From Terrimonas ginsenosidimutans (GTDB taxonomy: Bacteria; Bacteroidota; Bacteroidia; Chitinophagales; Chitinophagaceae): 64,000 nucleotides of DNA. The notes under the pieces were generated by a model. It made no database searches and was not told the origin of the DNA. It worked only from the letters and a program-made list of their open reading frames with translations. Where the stretch lies: positions 62,001 through 126,000 of the forward strand of contig NZ_JAKLTR010000012.1 in the NCBI RefSeq assembly GCF_022012415.1, read 5' to 3'. Positions 26,711 to 35,790 of this stretch are shown here, one piece after another. The position numbers were made by a program, and so were the translations under genes. Numbering within the stretch: the first letter of the stretch is position 1; each line of letters begins with the position of its first letter.

Positions 26711-28300
26711 ATGACCGAAGAAAAACAATTGATCGGATTTTCCTTTTCAGCTGAAGGATCAGAAAAATTCACTTCATATAATCCCTCTTCCGGAACAGAC
26801 AACCCGTTTTCTTTTTATAAAGCAACGGCAGCAGAAGCAGATCGTGCAGCAGAGAAAGCGGCGTCGGCTTTTCCGTTATACTACAGGAAGACGGGAAAAG
26901 AGAAAGCGTTATTCCTCGAAGCTATCGCAACAGGGCTCATCGAAGCCGGCGGAGCACTCATTGAAACCTGTCACCAGGAAACGGCACTGCCCCCTGAAAG
27001 AATATTGGGAGAACGTGGCAGAACGGTGAACCAGCTGAAAATGTTCGCGGAGCTGCTCCGCGAAGGTTCATGGGTGGATGCGCGTATTGAAACAGGTATT
27101 CCGGATCGGCCGCCCGTTCCCAAACCAGACCTGCGTTTTATGCAGATCGCGATAGGACCGGTCGTCGTATTTGGTGCAAGCAATTTCCCGCTTGCGTTTT
27201 CTGTTGCGGGCGGAGATACAGCATCTGCATTGGCGGCTGGCTGCCCCGTGATCGTGAAAGCACACAGTGCGCATCCCGCCACTTCAGCCATTGTCGGAAA
27301 AGCTATTCAAAAAGCAGCGAAAGAAACAGGCATGCCCGATGGCGTGTTCTCTTTATTGTATGGCGACGGACAAACCACCGGCATACAACTTGTCAAACAT
27401 CCCGCCATCAAAGCCGTTGGCTTTACCGGTTCTTACAAGGCGGGGAAAGCCTTGTTCGATGCGGCTGTTGCAAGACCGGCCCCGATTCCTGTCTATGCCG
27501 AAATGGGCAGCACCAATCCCGTATTCGTTCTTCCGGCAGCAATGAAAGAGCATGGCCGTAAGATCGCTGCCGGATATGCCGCATCTGTTACGTTAGGGGT
27601 CGGACAGTTTTGCACCAATCCCGGTATGTTGTTCTATCAGAAAGACGATCAACCAGATTTCACCGACTGGCTGAAAGAATCATTTGAGAATACATCCGGT
27701 GCCGTAATGCTTACTCCTGGCATGTCTGCTGCGTATGCCGATGGCGTTGAGAAAAATTTACAGATCAATGGCGTTTCCATTCTAGCGAAGGGCAGTACAC
27801 CTGAAAGATCAGGCGGACATATCGTAACTCCTCTCTTATCATACACAGATAGTCAGACTTTCCAAAACAATCCCGAACTTGGAGAAGAGATATTCGGGCC
27901 AGCAAGTATGGCCGTTGCAACGAACTCTAAAGAAGAAATGCTTGACATTGCCAGCAATCTTTCCGGCCATCTCACAGCAACCGTACACGGTACGGAAAGC
28001 GAGTTAGCTCAATATGGAGAATTGATCAGCATACTTGAACAAAAGGCAGGCCGTGTAGTGATCAATGGATTTCCAACTGGTGTGGAAGTTTGTTCAGCAA
28101 TGGTCCATGGCGGACCATTTCCCGCCACAACAGATAGCCGAAGTACCTCTGTTGGAACAGCCGCCATTTACCGGTTTACACGCCCCGTCTCTTATCAGCA
28201 AATGCCACAGGCATTATTGCCGGAAGAACTCAGAGATAAGAATTCGCTGAAAATACTGCGGCTGGTGAATGGCAAACGAACTGAAAATGATATAGATTAG
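26711..28300 (+). CDS. 2-oxoglutarate-semialdehyde dehydrogenase (ALDH family)
   Basis: 529 residues of an NAD(P)-dependent aldehyde dehydrogenase. Catalytic Glu E264 in VYAEMGSTNP and nucleophile C301 in GVGQFCTNPG are present, with the cofactor motif GFTGSYKAGKALF. Length and motifs fit the 2,5-dioxopentanoate (ketoglutarate semialdehyde) dehydrogenase group, the last step of Weimberg-type pentose oxidation. A dehydratase and an FAH-family enzyme directly downstream support this. It acts in the cytoplasm and is first in a four-gene plus-strand set. Confidence 0.88.
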   Translation: MTEEKQLIGFSFSAEGSEKFTSYNPSSGTDNPFSFYKATAAEADRAAEKAASAFPLYYRKTGKEKALFLEAIATGLIEAGGALIETCHQETALPPERILGERGRTVNQLKMFAELLREGSWVDARIETGIPDRPPVPKPDLRFMQIAIGPVVVFGASNFPLAFSVAGGDTASALAAGCPVIVKAHSAHPATSAIVGKAIQKAAKETGMPDGVFSLLYGDGQTTGIQLVKHPAIKAVGFTGSYKAGKALFDAAVARPAPIPVYAEMGSTNPVFVLPAAMKEHGRKIAAGYAASVTLGVGQFCTNPGMLFYQKDDQPDFTDWLKESFENTSGAVMLTPGMSAAYADGVEKNLQINGVSILAKGSTPERSGGHIVTPLLSYTDSQTFQNNPELGEEIFGPASMAVATNSKEEMLDIASNLSGHLTATVHGTESELAQYGELISILEQKAGRVVINGFPTGVEVCSAMVHGGPFPATTDSRSTSVGTAAIYRFTRPVSYQQMPQALLPEELRDKNSLKILRLVNGKRTENDID

Positions 28301-28331
28301 TTGAACAACATTTGTTACCAATTATAATACC

Positions 28332-30050
28332 ATGAGCAAAAGATTAAGAAGCAGAGATTGGTTTGGCAGGAAAGACAAAGATGGAATAATATACCGCAGC
28401 TGGATGAAGAACCAGGGCATGCCGACAGATATGTTTGACGGCCGCCCGGTGATCGGCATCTGCAATACATTTAGTGAACTGACGCCATGTAATGCGCATT
28501 TTCATAGTCACGCTGAAGCGGTGAAACGCGGTGTGCTGGAAGCAGGCGGGTTCCCTGTAGAATTCCCTATCATGAGCCTTGGTGAAACATTGTTAAAACC
28601 AACAGCTATGCTGTTCAGGAACCTCGCGAGCATGGATGCCGAAGAATCCATCAGGGGCAATCCGTTGGATGGTGTGGTGTTACTGACAGGTTGTGATAAA
28701 ACAACACCCTCAACAGTGATGGGTGCTGCCAGTGTGGGATTGCCGACGATCGTAGTTCCCGGTGGACCGATGCTGAATGGCCGCTATAAAGGACAAACGA
28801 TCGGCAGCGGCACGCATGTCTGGAAATTTGATGAAGACATGAAGACCGGCCTGATGACACAGGAAGAATGCGAAGTGGCGGAAAGCTGCATGAGCCGCAG
28901 TATCGGGCATTGCATGACGATGGGCACCGCTTCCACAATGGCCTGCATGGTAGAAGCACTGGGACTCACCTTAAGCGGAGCAGCAGCTATACCGGCTGCA
29001 GACTCAAGGAAGAAGGTGATGGCCCAATTGAGCGGAAGAAGAATTGTAGAAATGGTCAAAGAAGACCTGACGATCGATAAAATATTAACAAGGGGAGCAT
29101 TTGAGAACGCGATCAAAGTAAATGCAGCCGTAGGTGGATCATCTAACTTTATCATTCACCTGATGGCGATCGCCGGCAGGATCGGTGTTGACATCAGCCT
29201 GGAAGATTTTGACAGGCTCGGCAGCAAGATCCCTTTATTATTGAACCTGATGCCATCCGGTAAATACCTGATGGAAGATTTCTACTATGCAGGCGGATTG
29301 CCAGTGATACTGGAACAACTGAAAGAAGAGCTGCATAAGAATGTAATAACCGTGTCCGGGAAAAATCACCATGAAAATATTGCTGGCGCCACCGACTGTT
29401 ACAACAAAGAAGTGATCGCTTCCATCGATACGCCATTCATTCCTGAAGCAGGTTGCGTGGTAGTAAAAGGAAATCTGGCACTGAACGGAGCCGTGATCAA
29501 ACCTTCTGCGGCCACACCTGCATTGATGAAACATACCGGCCGCGCTGTTGTTTTCGAAAGCATCGAAGATTATAATGCGCGAATAGATGATCCGGAACTT
29601 GATATTGATGAAACCTGTGTAATGGTACTGAAATATGTTGGTCCAGTTGGTTATCCCGGCATGCCGGAAGTAGGCAATATGGCATTGCCCAAAAAGATCC
29701 TGCAGAAAGGAATTAAGGACATGGTACGCATCAGCGATGGCCGTATGAGCGGCACCGCGTATGGTACGGCCGTACTGCATGTATCTCCTGAAAGCGCGAT
29801 CGGAGGAAATCTTGCATTGGTCCAAAATGGCGATCTCATAGAACTGGACGTAGAGCAGCGCAAACTTCACCTGCACGTTAACGACGAGGAACTGGAGAAA
29901 AGAAAAGCAGCCTGGCTCAAACCGAAGCCTGCAGCAGATCGGGGTTATGTAAGCCTGTACGTGCAGACAGTTATGGGAGCTGACAAGGGAGCCGATCTTG
30001 ATTTTCTTCGCGGCAGCAGCGGAAGCAGAGTTTCGCGAGACTCGCATTAA
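28332..30050 (+). CDS. IlvD/Edd-family sugar-acid dehydratase (pentonate dehydratase-like)
   Basis: 572 residues. Conserved Fe-S and substrate motifs are seen: CNTFSELTPCNAH, LLTGCDKTTPSTVMGAASV and SIGHCMTMGTASTMACM, and later GDLIELDVEQRKLHL. Within the family it resembles arabonate/xylonate dehydratases rather than amino-acid DHAD, given the neighbours. It would make 2-keto-3-deoxy-pentonate from pentonate. It lies 31 bp after the dehydrogenase. Confidence 0.88.
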   Translation: MSKRLRSRDWFGRKDKDGIIYRSWMKNQGMPTDMFDGRPVIGICNTFSELTPCNAHFHSHAEAVKRGVLEAGGFPVEFPIMSLGETLLKPTAMLFRNLASMDAEESIRGNPLDGVVLLTGCDKTTPSTVMGAASVGLPTIVVPGGPMLNGRYKGQTIGSGTHVWKFDEDMKTGLMTQEECEVAESCMSRSIGHCMTMGTASTMACMVEALGLTLSGAAAIPAADSRKKVMAQLSGRRIVEMVKEDLTIDKILTRGAFENAIKVNAAVGGSSNFIIHLMAIAGRIGVDISLEDFDRLGSKIPLLLNLMPSGKYLMEDFYYAGGLPVILEQLKEELHKNVITVSGKNHHENIAGATDCYNKEVIASIDTPFIPEAGCVVVKGNLALNGAVIKPSAATPALMKHTGRAVVFESIEDYNARIDDPELDIDETCVMVLKYVGPVGYPGMPEVGNMALPKKILQKGIKDMVRISDGRMSGTAYGTAVLHVSPESAIGGNLALVQNGDLIELDVEQRKLHLHVNDEELEKRKAAWLKPKPAADRGYVSLYVQTVMGADKGADLDFLRGSSGSRVSRDSH

Positions 30051-30212
30051 CAGGTTGGAGAGGTTCAATAGGACAATATTTACTAAACTATCCGCAAATG
30101 TCGATGTTCAATATTTTCATGTTACAGGTTAAGAAACCTATGGAAACTCTCGCATCTCCCTCATAACAACAAAAACCTCACTATCTTTTCTCAACATCCC
30201 TAAATCAAAAAA

Positions 30213-31043
30213 ATGAAATTATACAACACCCGGGACGGCATTGTGATTGAAAAAGATCAGCAATTATATCTTGTCACAACACAACAATGGGATTCGTTTA
30301 TCAGTCAGGATGATGTATTGGAGAAGGCCACTGCATCGATCAAAGAACTTTCTCCGGTGCCAGCCATATCGATCAACGAAACCCTTGCTCCCATTGGAAA
30401 GAACCAGGAATTATGGGCCTGCGGCGTCACTTACTACAGAAGTATGGTTGGGCGGCAGGAAGAAAGCAAAGCTGCTGGCGGTGCCGATTTTTATGCAAAA
30501 GTGTATGAAGCCGAAAGGCCTGAATGTTTTTTCAAAAGCACACCATCACGGGTATCAGGCAACGGGGGATTTGTGAGGATCAGGAAAGACAGCACCTGGG
30601 ATGTGCCGGAACCGGAATTGACACTGGTGGTCACCTCTTCGGGAAAGATCATTGGTTACACTATCGGAAATGATATGAGCAGCCGCAGCATCGAGGGTGA
30701 AAATCCACTTTATCTTCCACAGGCAAAGACATATGATGGTTGCGCTGCACTGGGGCCCTGTGTTTATCTCACTGATAAGCCGCTTGATCCATCAACCAGT
30801 ATTCATTTGACCATCAAGCGTGGTGGGACTATAGCTTTCAATGCCAGCATTGCGATCAGCCAGATGAAAAGAACACCGGAAGAATTAGTATCATTTATCT
30901 ACAGGGAATGTAGTTTTCCTTACGGTTGCCTGATCATGACGGGGACGGGTATTGTGCCGGGAAGTGATTTTACGCTGAGATCCGGGGATGAGATTGCCAT
31001 TGCTATAGATGGGATTGGAGAGTTGGTTAATACTGTTGAATAG
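30213..31043 (+). CDS. FAH-family 2-keto-3-deoxy-pentonate dehydratase-like enzyme
   Basis: 276 residues. The FAH catalytic fold contains the metal-binding Glu residues in DVPEPELTLVV and YTIGNDMSSRSIEGENP. Members such as Caulobacter XylX dehydrate 2-keto-3-deoxy-xylonate to 2-oxoglutarate semialdehyde, the substrate of the dehydrogenase two genes upstream. Some relatives instead hydrolyse diketo acids in fucose pathways, which is an alternative here because GH29 and GH95 are nearby. The 162-bp gap before it holds no recognised signal. Confidence 0.83.
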   Translation: MKLYNTRDGIVIEKDQQLYLVTTQQWDSFISQDDVLEKATASIKELSPVPAISINETLAPIGKNQELWACGVTYYRSMVGRQEESKAAGGADFYAKVYEAERPECFFKSTPSRVSGNGGFVRIRKDSTWDVPEPELTLVVTSSGKIIGYTIGNDMSSRSIEGENPLYLPQAKTYDGCAALGPCVYLTDKPLDPSTSIHLTIKRGGTIAFNASIAISQMKRTPEELVSFIYRECSFPYGCLIMTGTGIVPGSDFTLRSGDEIAIAIDGIGELVNTVE

Positions 31044-31057
31044 CTTGATAAAGGTGC

Positions 31058-31209
31058 GGCGTAAGGTCCCCGCAGATTACGCAGATCAGTTCCCGATAGC
31101 AGATTTTATTCTGCGTAATCCGGGCATGTGATAAAGCCGATAAGAGCATTTAAAGGCCTTCGTTCGATCATAGTGGCAAAATCTGCGTTGATCCGCGGGA
31201 ACCTGCGCC
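31058..31209. repeat. GTTCCCGC repeat element, 152-bp version
   Basis: The ends are GGCGTAAGGTCCCCGCAGAT and, inverted, GATCCGCGGGAACCTGCGCC. An inner pair, GCAGATTACGCAGAT with ATTCTGCGTAATCCGGG, lies near the left end rather than in the centre. It stands between the FAH gene and the GntP start, 26 bp from the latter, so it is probably transcribed as part of the GntP leader. Confidence 0.75.
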
Positions 31210-31235
31210 AGGCATTCATACACCAAATTACCGTC

Positions 31236-32546
31236 ATGGAATTACTTGTCATATTATGCGCCGTATGCCTCCAGATCTTTCTGACATACAAAAAACTTGC
31301 ACCGTTTCTGTCACTGCTGATCATTTCCATCTTTGCAGGTTTCTTATTGGGAATGACGCCTGCACAGATCATCCAGTCGTTTGAGAAAGGCGTGGGCAAC
31401 ACCATGGGCGGGCTCGCGCTCGTGATCTTCCTCGGCGCTGTGCTGGGAAAGATCCTCGAAAGCGGTGGTGCCACCGGGAAGATCGCATCCACGCTGATCG
31501 ATGCGTTTGGGGAACGGCGGATCCAATGGGCCGTTATGCTCACCGGCTTCCTGATCGGCATCCCGCTTTATTACAATGCCGGCTTTGTGATACTCGTGCC
31601 GCTGGTGTTTTCCATTTCAAGAAAAGCAAACCTTCCGTTGTTATACGTTGCCATACCCATGGCCGCGTCATTATCCACCACACATTGCTTTCTTCCTCCT
31701 CATCCCAGTCCTATCTTCCTGGCGAATGCATTCCAGGCTGATATCGGTAAAACGCTGGTGTTAGGCCTGATCATCACCATACCAACGGTGATCATTGCCG
31801 GTCCGTTGCTGGGAAGGATCCTCAAAAATGTAGCGTCTTCCTCCACCACATCCTTCTTTACGGCAACCGAAGATCCTTCCAGGCCAACACCTGCCGCTGC
31901 CCCAAGCTTCCTGATCGGTCTTTTACCGGTGATACTGATCGCGATCGCAGTAATTGCGGAAGCTGTTTTACCAGGATCTTCCGTCAATGCGATCGCACAA
32001 TTCATCGGAAATCCGGTGATCGCTTTGCTGATCGCCGCGCTGGTGGCGATCTGGTATTTCGGCATAAGAGCTGGCCAGGGAATGGACGCCACGATGAAGT
32101 GGCTGAATGAGGCAATAGCAGGCATTGCCGGCATTGTGCTGATCATTACCTGCGGCGGCGTATTCAAACAGATCTTGCAGGATAGCGGAACGGACGAACA
32201 TATTGCCGCGATCAGCAGCCAGTGGCAAATGCCACCGCTGGTTTTCGGGTGGATGATCACGGCCTTGCTCAGGGTATCTATTGGATCGGCAACGGTTGCC
32301 GGCATCACGGCTGCGGGCGTGGTCAGTCCGCTGGTCGCATCCGGAGCAGTCTCGCCCGAATTGATGGTACTGGCAGTCGGAACCGGAAGCGTCTTCGGAT
32401 CTCATGTAAATGATTCAGGCTTCTGGATGTTCAAGGAGTTTTTCAGACTATCGCTGAAACAGACCTTTCTTTCCTGGTCGGTGATGGAAACGCTGATCTC
32501 GATACTGGGTTTGGCGGGAGTACTGATACTCGACATATTCGTCTAG
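31236..32546 (+). CDS. GntP-family gluconate/sugar-acid permease
   Basis: 436 residues, strongly hydrophobic throughout with about twelve helices. Typical family sequences: ILESGGATGKIASTLIDAFG, TTHCFLPPHPSPIFLANAF and the C-terminal GSVFGSHVNDSGFWMFKEF. The frame opens upstream at 31128 through the repeat element; I chose the ATG at 31236 because hydrophobic sequence begins there and the earlier part is repeat-derived. It should import aldonates or similar acids with protons, matching the sugar-acid enzymes before it. Confidence 0.9.
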   Translation: MELLVILCAVCLQIFLTYKKLAPFLSLLIISIFAGFLLGMTPAQIIQSFEKGVGNTMGGLALVIFLGAVLGKILESGGATGKIASTLIDAFGERRIQWAVMLTGFLIGIPLYYNAGFVILVPLVFSISRKANLPLLYVAIPMAASLSTTHCFLPPHPSPIFLANAFQADIGKTLVLGLIITIPTVIIAGPLLGRILKNVASSSTTSFFTATEDPSRPTPAAAPSFLIGLLPVILIAIAVIAEAVLPGSSVNAIAQFIGNPVIALLIAALVAIWYFGIRAGQGMDATMKWLNEAIAGIAGIVLIITCGGVFKQILQDSGTDEHIAAISSQWQMPPLVFGWMITALLRVSIGSATVAGITAAGVVSPLVASGAVSPELMVLAVGTGSVFGSHVNDSGFWMFKEFFRLSLKQTFLSWSVMETLISILGLAGVLILDIFV

Positions 32547-32600
32547 GAGGAGAGGCCGCTTAATAGTTCAACTGGCGTGATGGGCTCCCGTCTTCAGCCT

Positions 32601-34235
32601 TTACAGATAAACCTTAAATACAGCCGCTATCTCATCAGGAATGGTCGATGGCTTTATAATCTCCAATCCAGCGGCCTGCTGTTTCCAGTTCAGCTTCACC
32701 CTGCTGCCCAATAATTCTACCTTTTTAATTTTTATTCCGGGACTCAAAGACGTTCCCAGATTTTTAATGATGATATTTTCATCAGGCTTACCCATCAGGG
32801 TCACATACAAGACATTTCCGTTTTGATTGAACCTGATATCCTTCGCGGTGAATTTAATTTTTCCTTCATTAAAACCCTGTGCGTTGATCGGATTAGAAGC
32901 TTCAACGGAAGGCCCCTCGCCAAAAACTTTCCAGGGTCTTGTATCGAAAATACTTTCCTTGTTGATCTCCATCCACGCAGCAATATCCTCCAATACAGCG
33001 ATCTCCTTATCATCAATCGATCCATCTCCACGGACAGGAATATTTAAAAGCAGGTTACCATTTTTGCTGATCACATCCACCAGCATATGAATAACGCTTT
33101 TCCCGGTCTTATACCTGTTGTTTTCGTACACTGCATCATTATAATGCCAGTCGCCTATACAGGTACAGGTCTGCCAGGGAAGGTCCTGGATCTTATCCGG
33201 AGCGCCCCGTTCAACATCCCAAACCAAACATTCTTTTTGTTCTGCCGTTAAGATCTTTCCAAACAGTACGGCATCCAGTTTCCCGTTATGAGAGGCCATA
33301 TTGCTGTTATAAAAATGTGCCGCGATCTTTAGTCCTGCATCGCTGACAGGGTACAGAGGCAAAGCGGTGTCATCAAAATATAATAATTCCGGCTTGAAAC
33401 GATTGATCATATCAACCGTTCTGTTATAGAATTTTTCACAGTATTCAACGGATGGAACAGACACGCCATTTCCCCAATCCCACTGGCTGTGTATTTTGCC
33501 AGTGTGCTCACTACCCTGGCTGAGCGGGTGGTTTTGTGTATACAGGGCCTGCGGATCCAGGCCTTCCCACCATGTTCCCTTGCCATCCGCTTTTGTCAAT
33601 TTCCCATCATACGGCACTCCTTTGAACGGCCCTGCGGTATCTGAACGTTGTGCGGTTTCAAACCATGACCACGCATGTGCTGCATGCACACTCAGACCGA
33701 GCGGTAGGTTGTGTTTTTTCGCAGCTTTTGCCCAACCTTCCAGGATATCCTTTTGCGGCCCCACCTTTACAGCATTCCATTCCTGGTATTTACTATCCCA
33801 CAGATCAAGGTTATCATGATGATTGGCCATTGCAAAAAAATACTGCGCTCCTGCCCTTTTGTATAATGCTACCAGTTTTTCCGGATCCCATTTATCTGCC
33901 TTCCAGCTATGGATCACTTCTTTGAAACCGGCTTTCGAAGGATGACCGTAATTTTTCACATGCCAGTTGTATTGCGCACTGCCCTCATTATACATAAATC
34001 GCGCATACCAATCGCCCTGGCCGGGCTGACACTGTGGCCCCCAATGCGCCCAGATGCCAAACTTGGCATTACGATACCATTCCGGCACTTTGTATTGCTT
34101 AAGGGACCGCCAGTTTGGTTGAAATTTCCCCGGGGCAACAGGCTCTGCATCCGGACCAACCGGCGATATAAATTTCTCTTGTGCGGCAAGCGAACATTGT
34201 AAAAATGTTGCTGCAATCAGCAGCTTATGCTTCAT
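32601..34235 (-). CDS. GH29 alpha-L-fucosidase
   Basis: 544 residues with a signal peptide (ATFLQCSLAAQ). The GH29 barrel shows WYRNAKFGIWAHWGPQC near the N-terminus, FAMANHHDNLDLWDSK and the nucleophile Asp in ELLYFDDTALPLY. A C-terminal beta domain follows. It would remove alpha-L-fucose or related sugars (galactose-type substitution is possible) from side chains. It is convergent with GntP and stands alone on its strand. No operator copy is seen upstream. Confidence 0.88.
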   Translation of the reverse strand: MKHKLLIAATFLQCSLAAQEKFISPVGPDAEPVAPGKFQPNWRSLKQYKVPEWYRNAKFGIWAHWGPQCQPGQGDWYARFMYNEGSAQYNWHVKNYGHPSKAGFKEVIHSWKADKWDPEKLVALYKRAGAQYFFAMANHHDNLDLWDSKYQEWNAVKVGPQKDILEGWAKAAKKHNLPLGLSVHAAHAWSWFETAQRSDTAGPFKGVPYDGKLTKADGKGTWWEGLDPQALYTQNHPLSQGSEHTGKIHSQWDWGNGVSVPSVEYCEKFYNRTVDMINRFKPELLYFDDTALPLYPVSDAGLKIAAHFYNSNMASHNGKLDAVLFGKILTAEQKECLVWDVERGAPDKIQDLPWQTCTCIGDWHYNDAVYENNRYKTGKSVIHMLVDVISKNGNLLLNIPVRGDGSIDDKEIAVLEDIAAWMEINKESIFDTRPWKVFGEGPSVEASNPINAQGFNEGKIKFTAKDIRFNQNGNVLYVTLMGKPDENIIIKNLGTSLSPGIKIKKVELLGSRVKLNWKQQAAGLEIIKPSTIPDEIAAVFKVYL

Positions 34236-34764
34236 AACGATATTTTTTAAAGTCGGAGATTAGGAGCAGTACCTGTATTTCGCACAGGTTGCAAAGGCTT
34301 AACTGCTGACCGGAAAGCCTTTCAATAATTGAAATGATGACATTTATTCTAAGAACGTCTAAGATACTGACAGAAGGCAACATATTGCAATACTGAATGG
34401 ACTTAAGATAAGTCAGATTGTGAAAAATAGCAGTATGTAACCGCTGACTCTGTATTGCCCGGATCAGGCTTATCAAAGCAGATCGGTTGACGTGCTTTAC
34501 ACATTTCATCCTACTGGTATGGATCTAAACATTCAGCACCTGCAAAACCACGTAACACAATCAGCCAGTCTAATTATCAGCGACTATTGATAATCAATAC
34601 CAAATCGATCAGTATAGATAGGCCGCCTCTCTCCATTTAGACATTTGTGTGGTTTATTTTGACAAATGTGCCATATAACCGTTTGGCCAAAACCTAGCTT
34701 TATTCGTTGTGTATTCCCTTAGGCCTTACCAGAATCCGGTTTTAACCAAGCTTGCTGAAACAAT
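34236..34764. other. gene-free region upstream of LacI-1
   Basis: No convincing gene. It holds a perfect 10-bp palindrome TTTGGCCAAA (34682-34691) and an inverted pair ACATTTGT (34641-34648) with ACAAATGT (34662-34669), plus a weak ATCGAT-centred site near 34600. These are candidate sites for LacI-1 autoregulation. A 94-codon minus-strand frame here has no recognisable features. Confidence 0.4.
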
Positions 34765-35790
34765 ATGAAGAGAGAGATTACTATATACGATATAGCGAAG
34801 GAACTAAATGTATCATCCTCAACTGTTAGCCGTGCCTTGCAGGATCATCCCGAGATAAGTCAGAAAACGATCAGCAAAGTGAAAGACACAGCTGAAAAGC
34901 TGGGTTACCGTCATAACACCTTTGCCAGTAACCTCCGGACCCGCAAAACTTACACTATCGGGGTGCTCGTGCATGAACTGCAGAGTAATTTCATGGTCTC
35001 CGTCCTGGCCGGAATAGAGAAAGTGACATCCGAAGCAGGGTATGACCTGATCATTGCCCATTCTTCGGAAAGCTTCGACAAAGAAGCCGCCAACGCAAAA
35101 AATCTTTTCCATAAGCGTGTGGACGGGCTGTTTGTCTCCCTTTCGCTTCAAACAACCAATCTTAAACATTTCAAGCCATTCCAGGAGAAAAACATCCCGA
35201 TCATGTTCTTTGACCGGGTGGATGAAAACTCCGATGCCACCAAGATCGTGATCGATAATTACCGTTGTGGCTACCAGGCTACCACTCACCTGATCGAACA
35301 GGGGTGCAAACGGATAGTGATGGTAACTTCCGATCTGCGCCGGAATGTTTATTCCCAACGGCACAAGGGTTACCAGGACGCCCTGTTTGACCATAAAATA
35401 GCTTATGATAGCGACCTGGTCCTGATCAGAGATCTGAGCGAGGAAGGTGGCAGAACTTCCGCTTTGGAAATTCTTAAAAAGACACCTTTCCCGGACGGCG
35501 CATTTATTACCAATGATTTCACGGCGGCGGTTTGTTTACAAACACTCAAAGAGCATGGAGTCCGGATCCCGGAAGACATTGCTATCGTTGGCTTCAATAA
35601 CGACAAGATCTGCAAATTTGTAGACCCAAATCTTACCACCATCAACTACCCGGGATTTGACATGGGGGCCATTGCCGCCAAAAACATGATCCAGCATCTC
35701 GAAGGCAAATCAACCATTGATACCACCAGCAAAATCGTTATCCATTCAGAGCTTATTGTGAGAGAATCAAGCCGCCGTAAGAAGGGTTGA
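34765..35790 (+). CDS. LacI-family transcriptional regulator (LacI-1)
   Basis: 341 residues. The helix-turn-helix (ITIYDIAKELNVSSSTVSRA) is followed by a hinge and a periplasmic-binding-protein-like effector domain with GVLVHELQSNF and GLFVSLSLQTTN. It is a paralogue of LacI-2 at 41990, with strong similarity in the sensor domain, but the start of the recognition helix differs (SSSTVSR against SAATVSR), so its operator may differ. It lies upstream of the convergent susCD operon. The effector is probably a pentose or oligosaccharide (inference). Confidence 0.92.
   Translation: MKREITIYDIAKELNVSSSTVSRALQDHPEISQKTISKVKDTAEKLGYRHNTFASNLRTRKTYTIGVLVHELQSNFMVSVLAGIEKVTSEAGYDLIIAHSSESFDKEAANAKNLFHKRVDGLFVSLSLQTTNLKHFKPFQEKNIPIMFFDRVDENSDATKIVIDNYRCGYQATTHLIEQGCKRIVMVTSDLRRNVYSQRHKGYQDALFDHKIAYDSDLVLIRDLSEEGGRTSALEILKKTPFPDGAFITNDFTAAVCLQTLKEHGVRIPEDIAIVGFNNDKICKFVDPNLTTINYPGFDMGAIAAKNMIQHLEGKSTIDTTSKIVIHSELIVRESSRRKKG

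Noticed and set aside
29238-30068. 276-codon frame antisense to the IlvD/Edd gene
   Set aside because: It is the complement of a strongly conserved enzyme gene and its translation resembles no protein family.
34225-34509. 94-codon minus-strand frame upstream of GH29
   Set aside because: It overlaps the GH29 start in another frame, and its sequence shows no family features.
34597-34613. ATCGAT-centred site upstream of LacI-1 as a seventh operator copy
   Set aside because: Only the central six bases and a few flanking bases match; too weak compared with the six clear copies.
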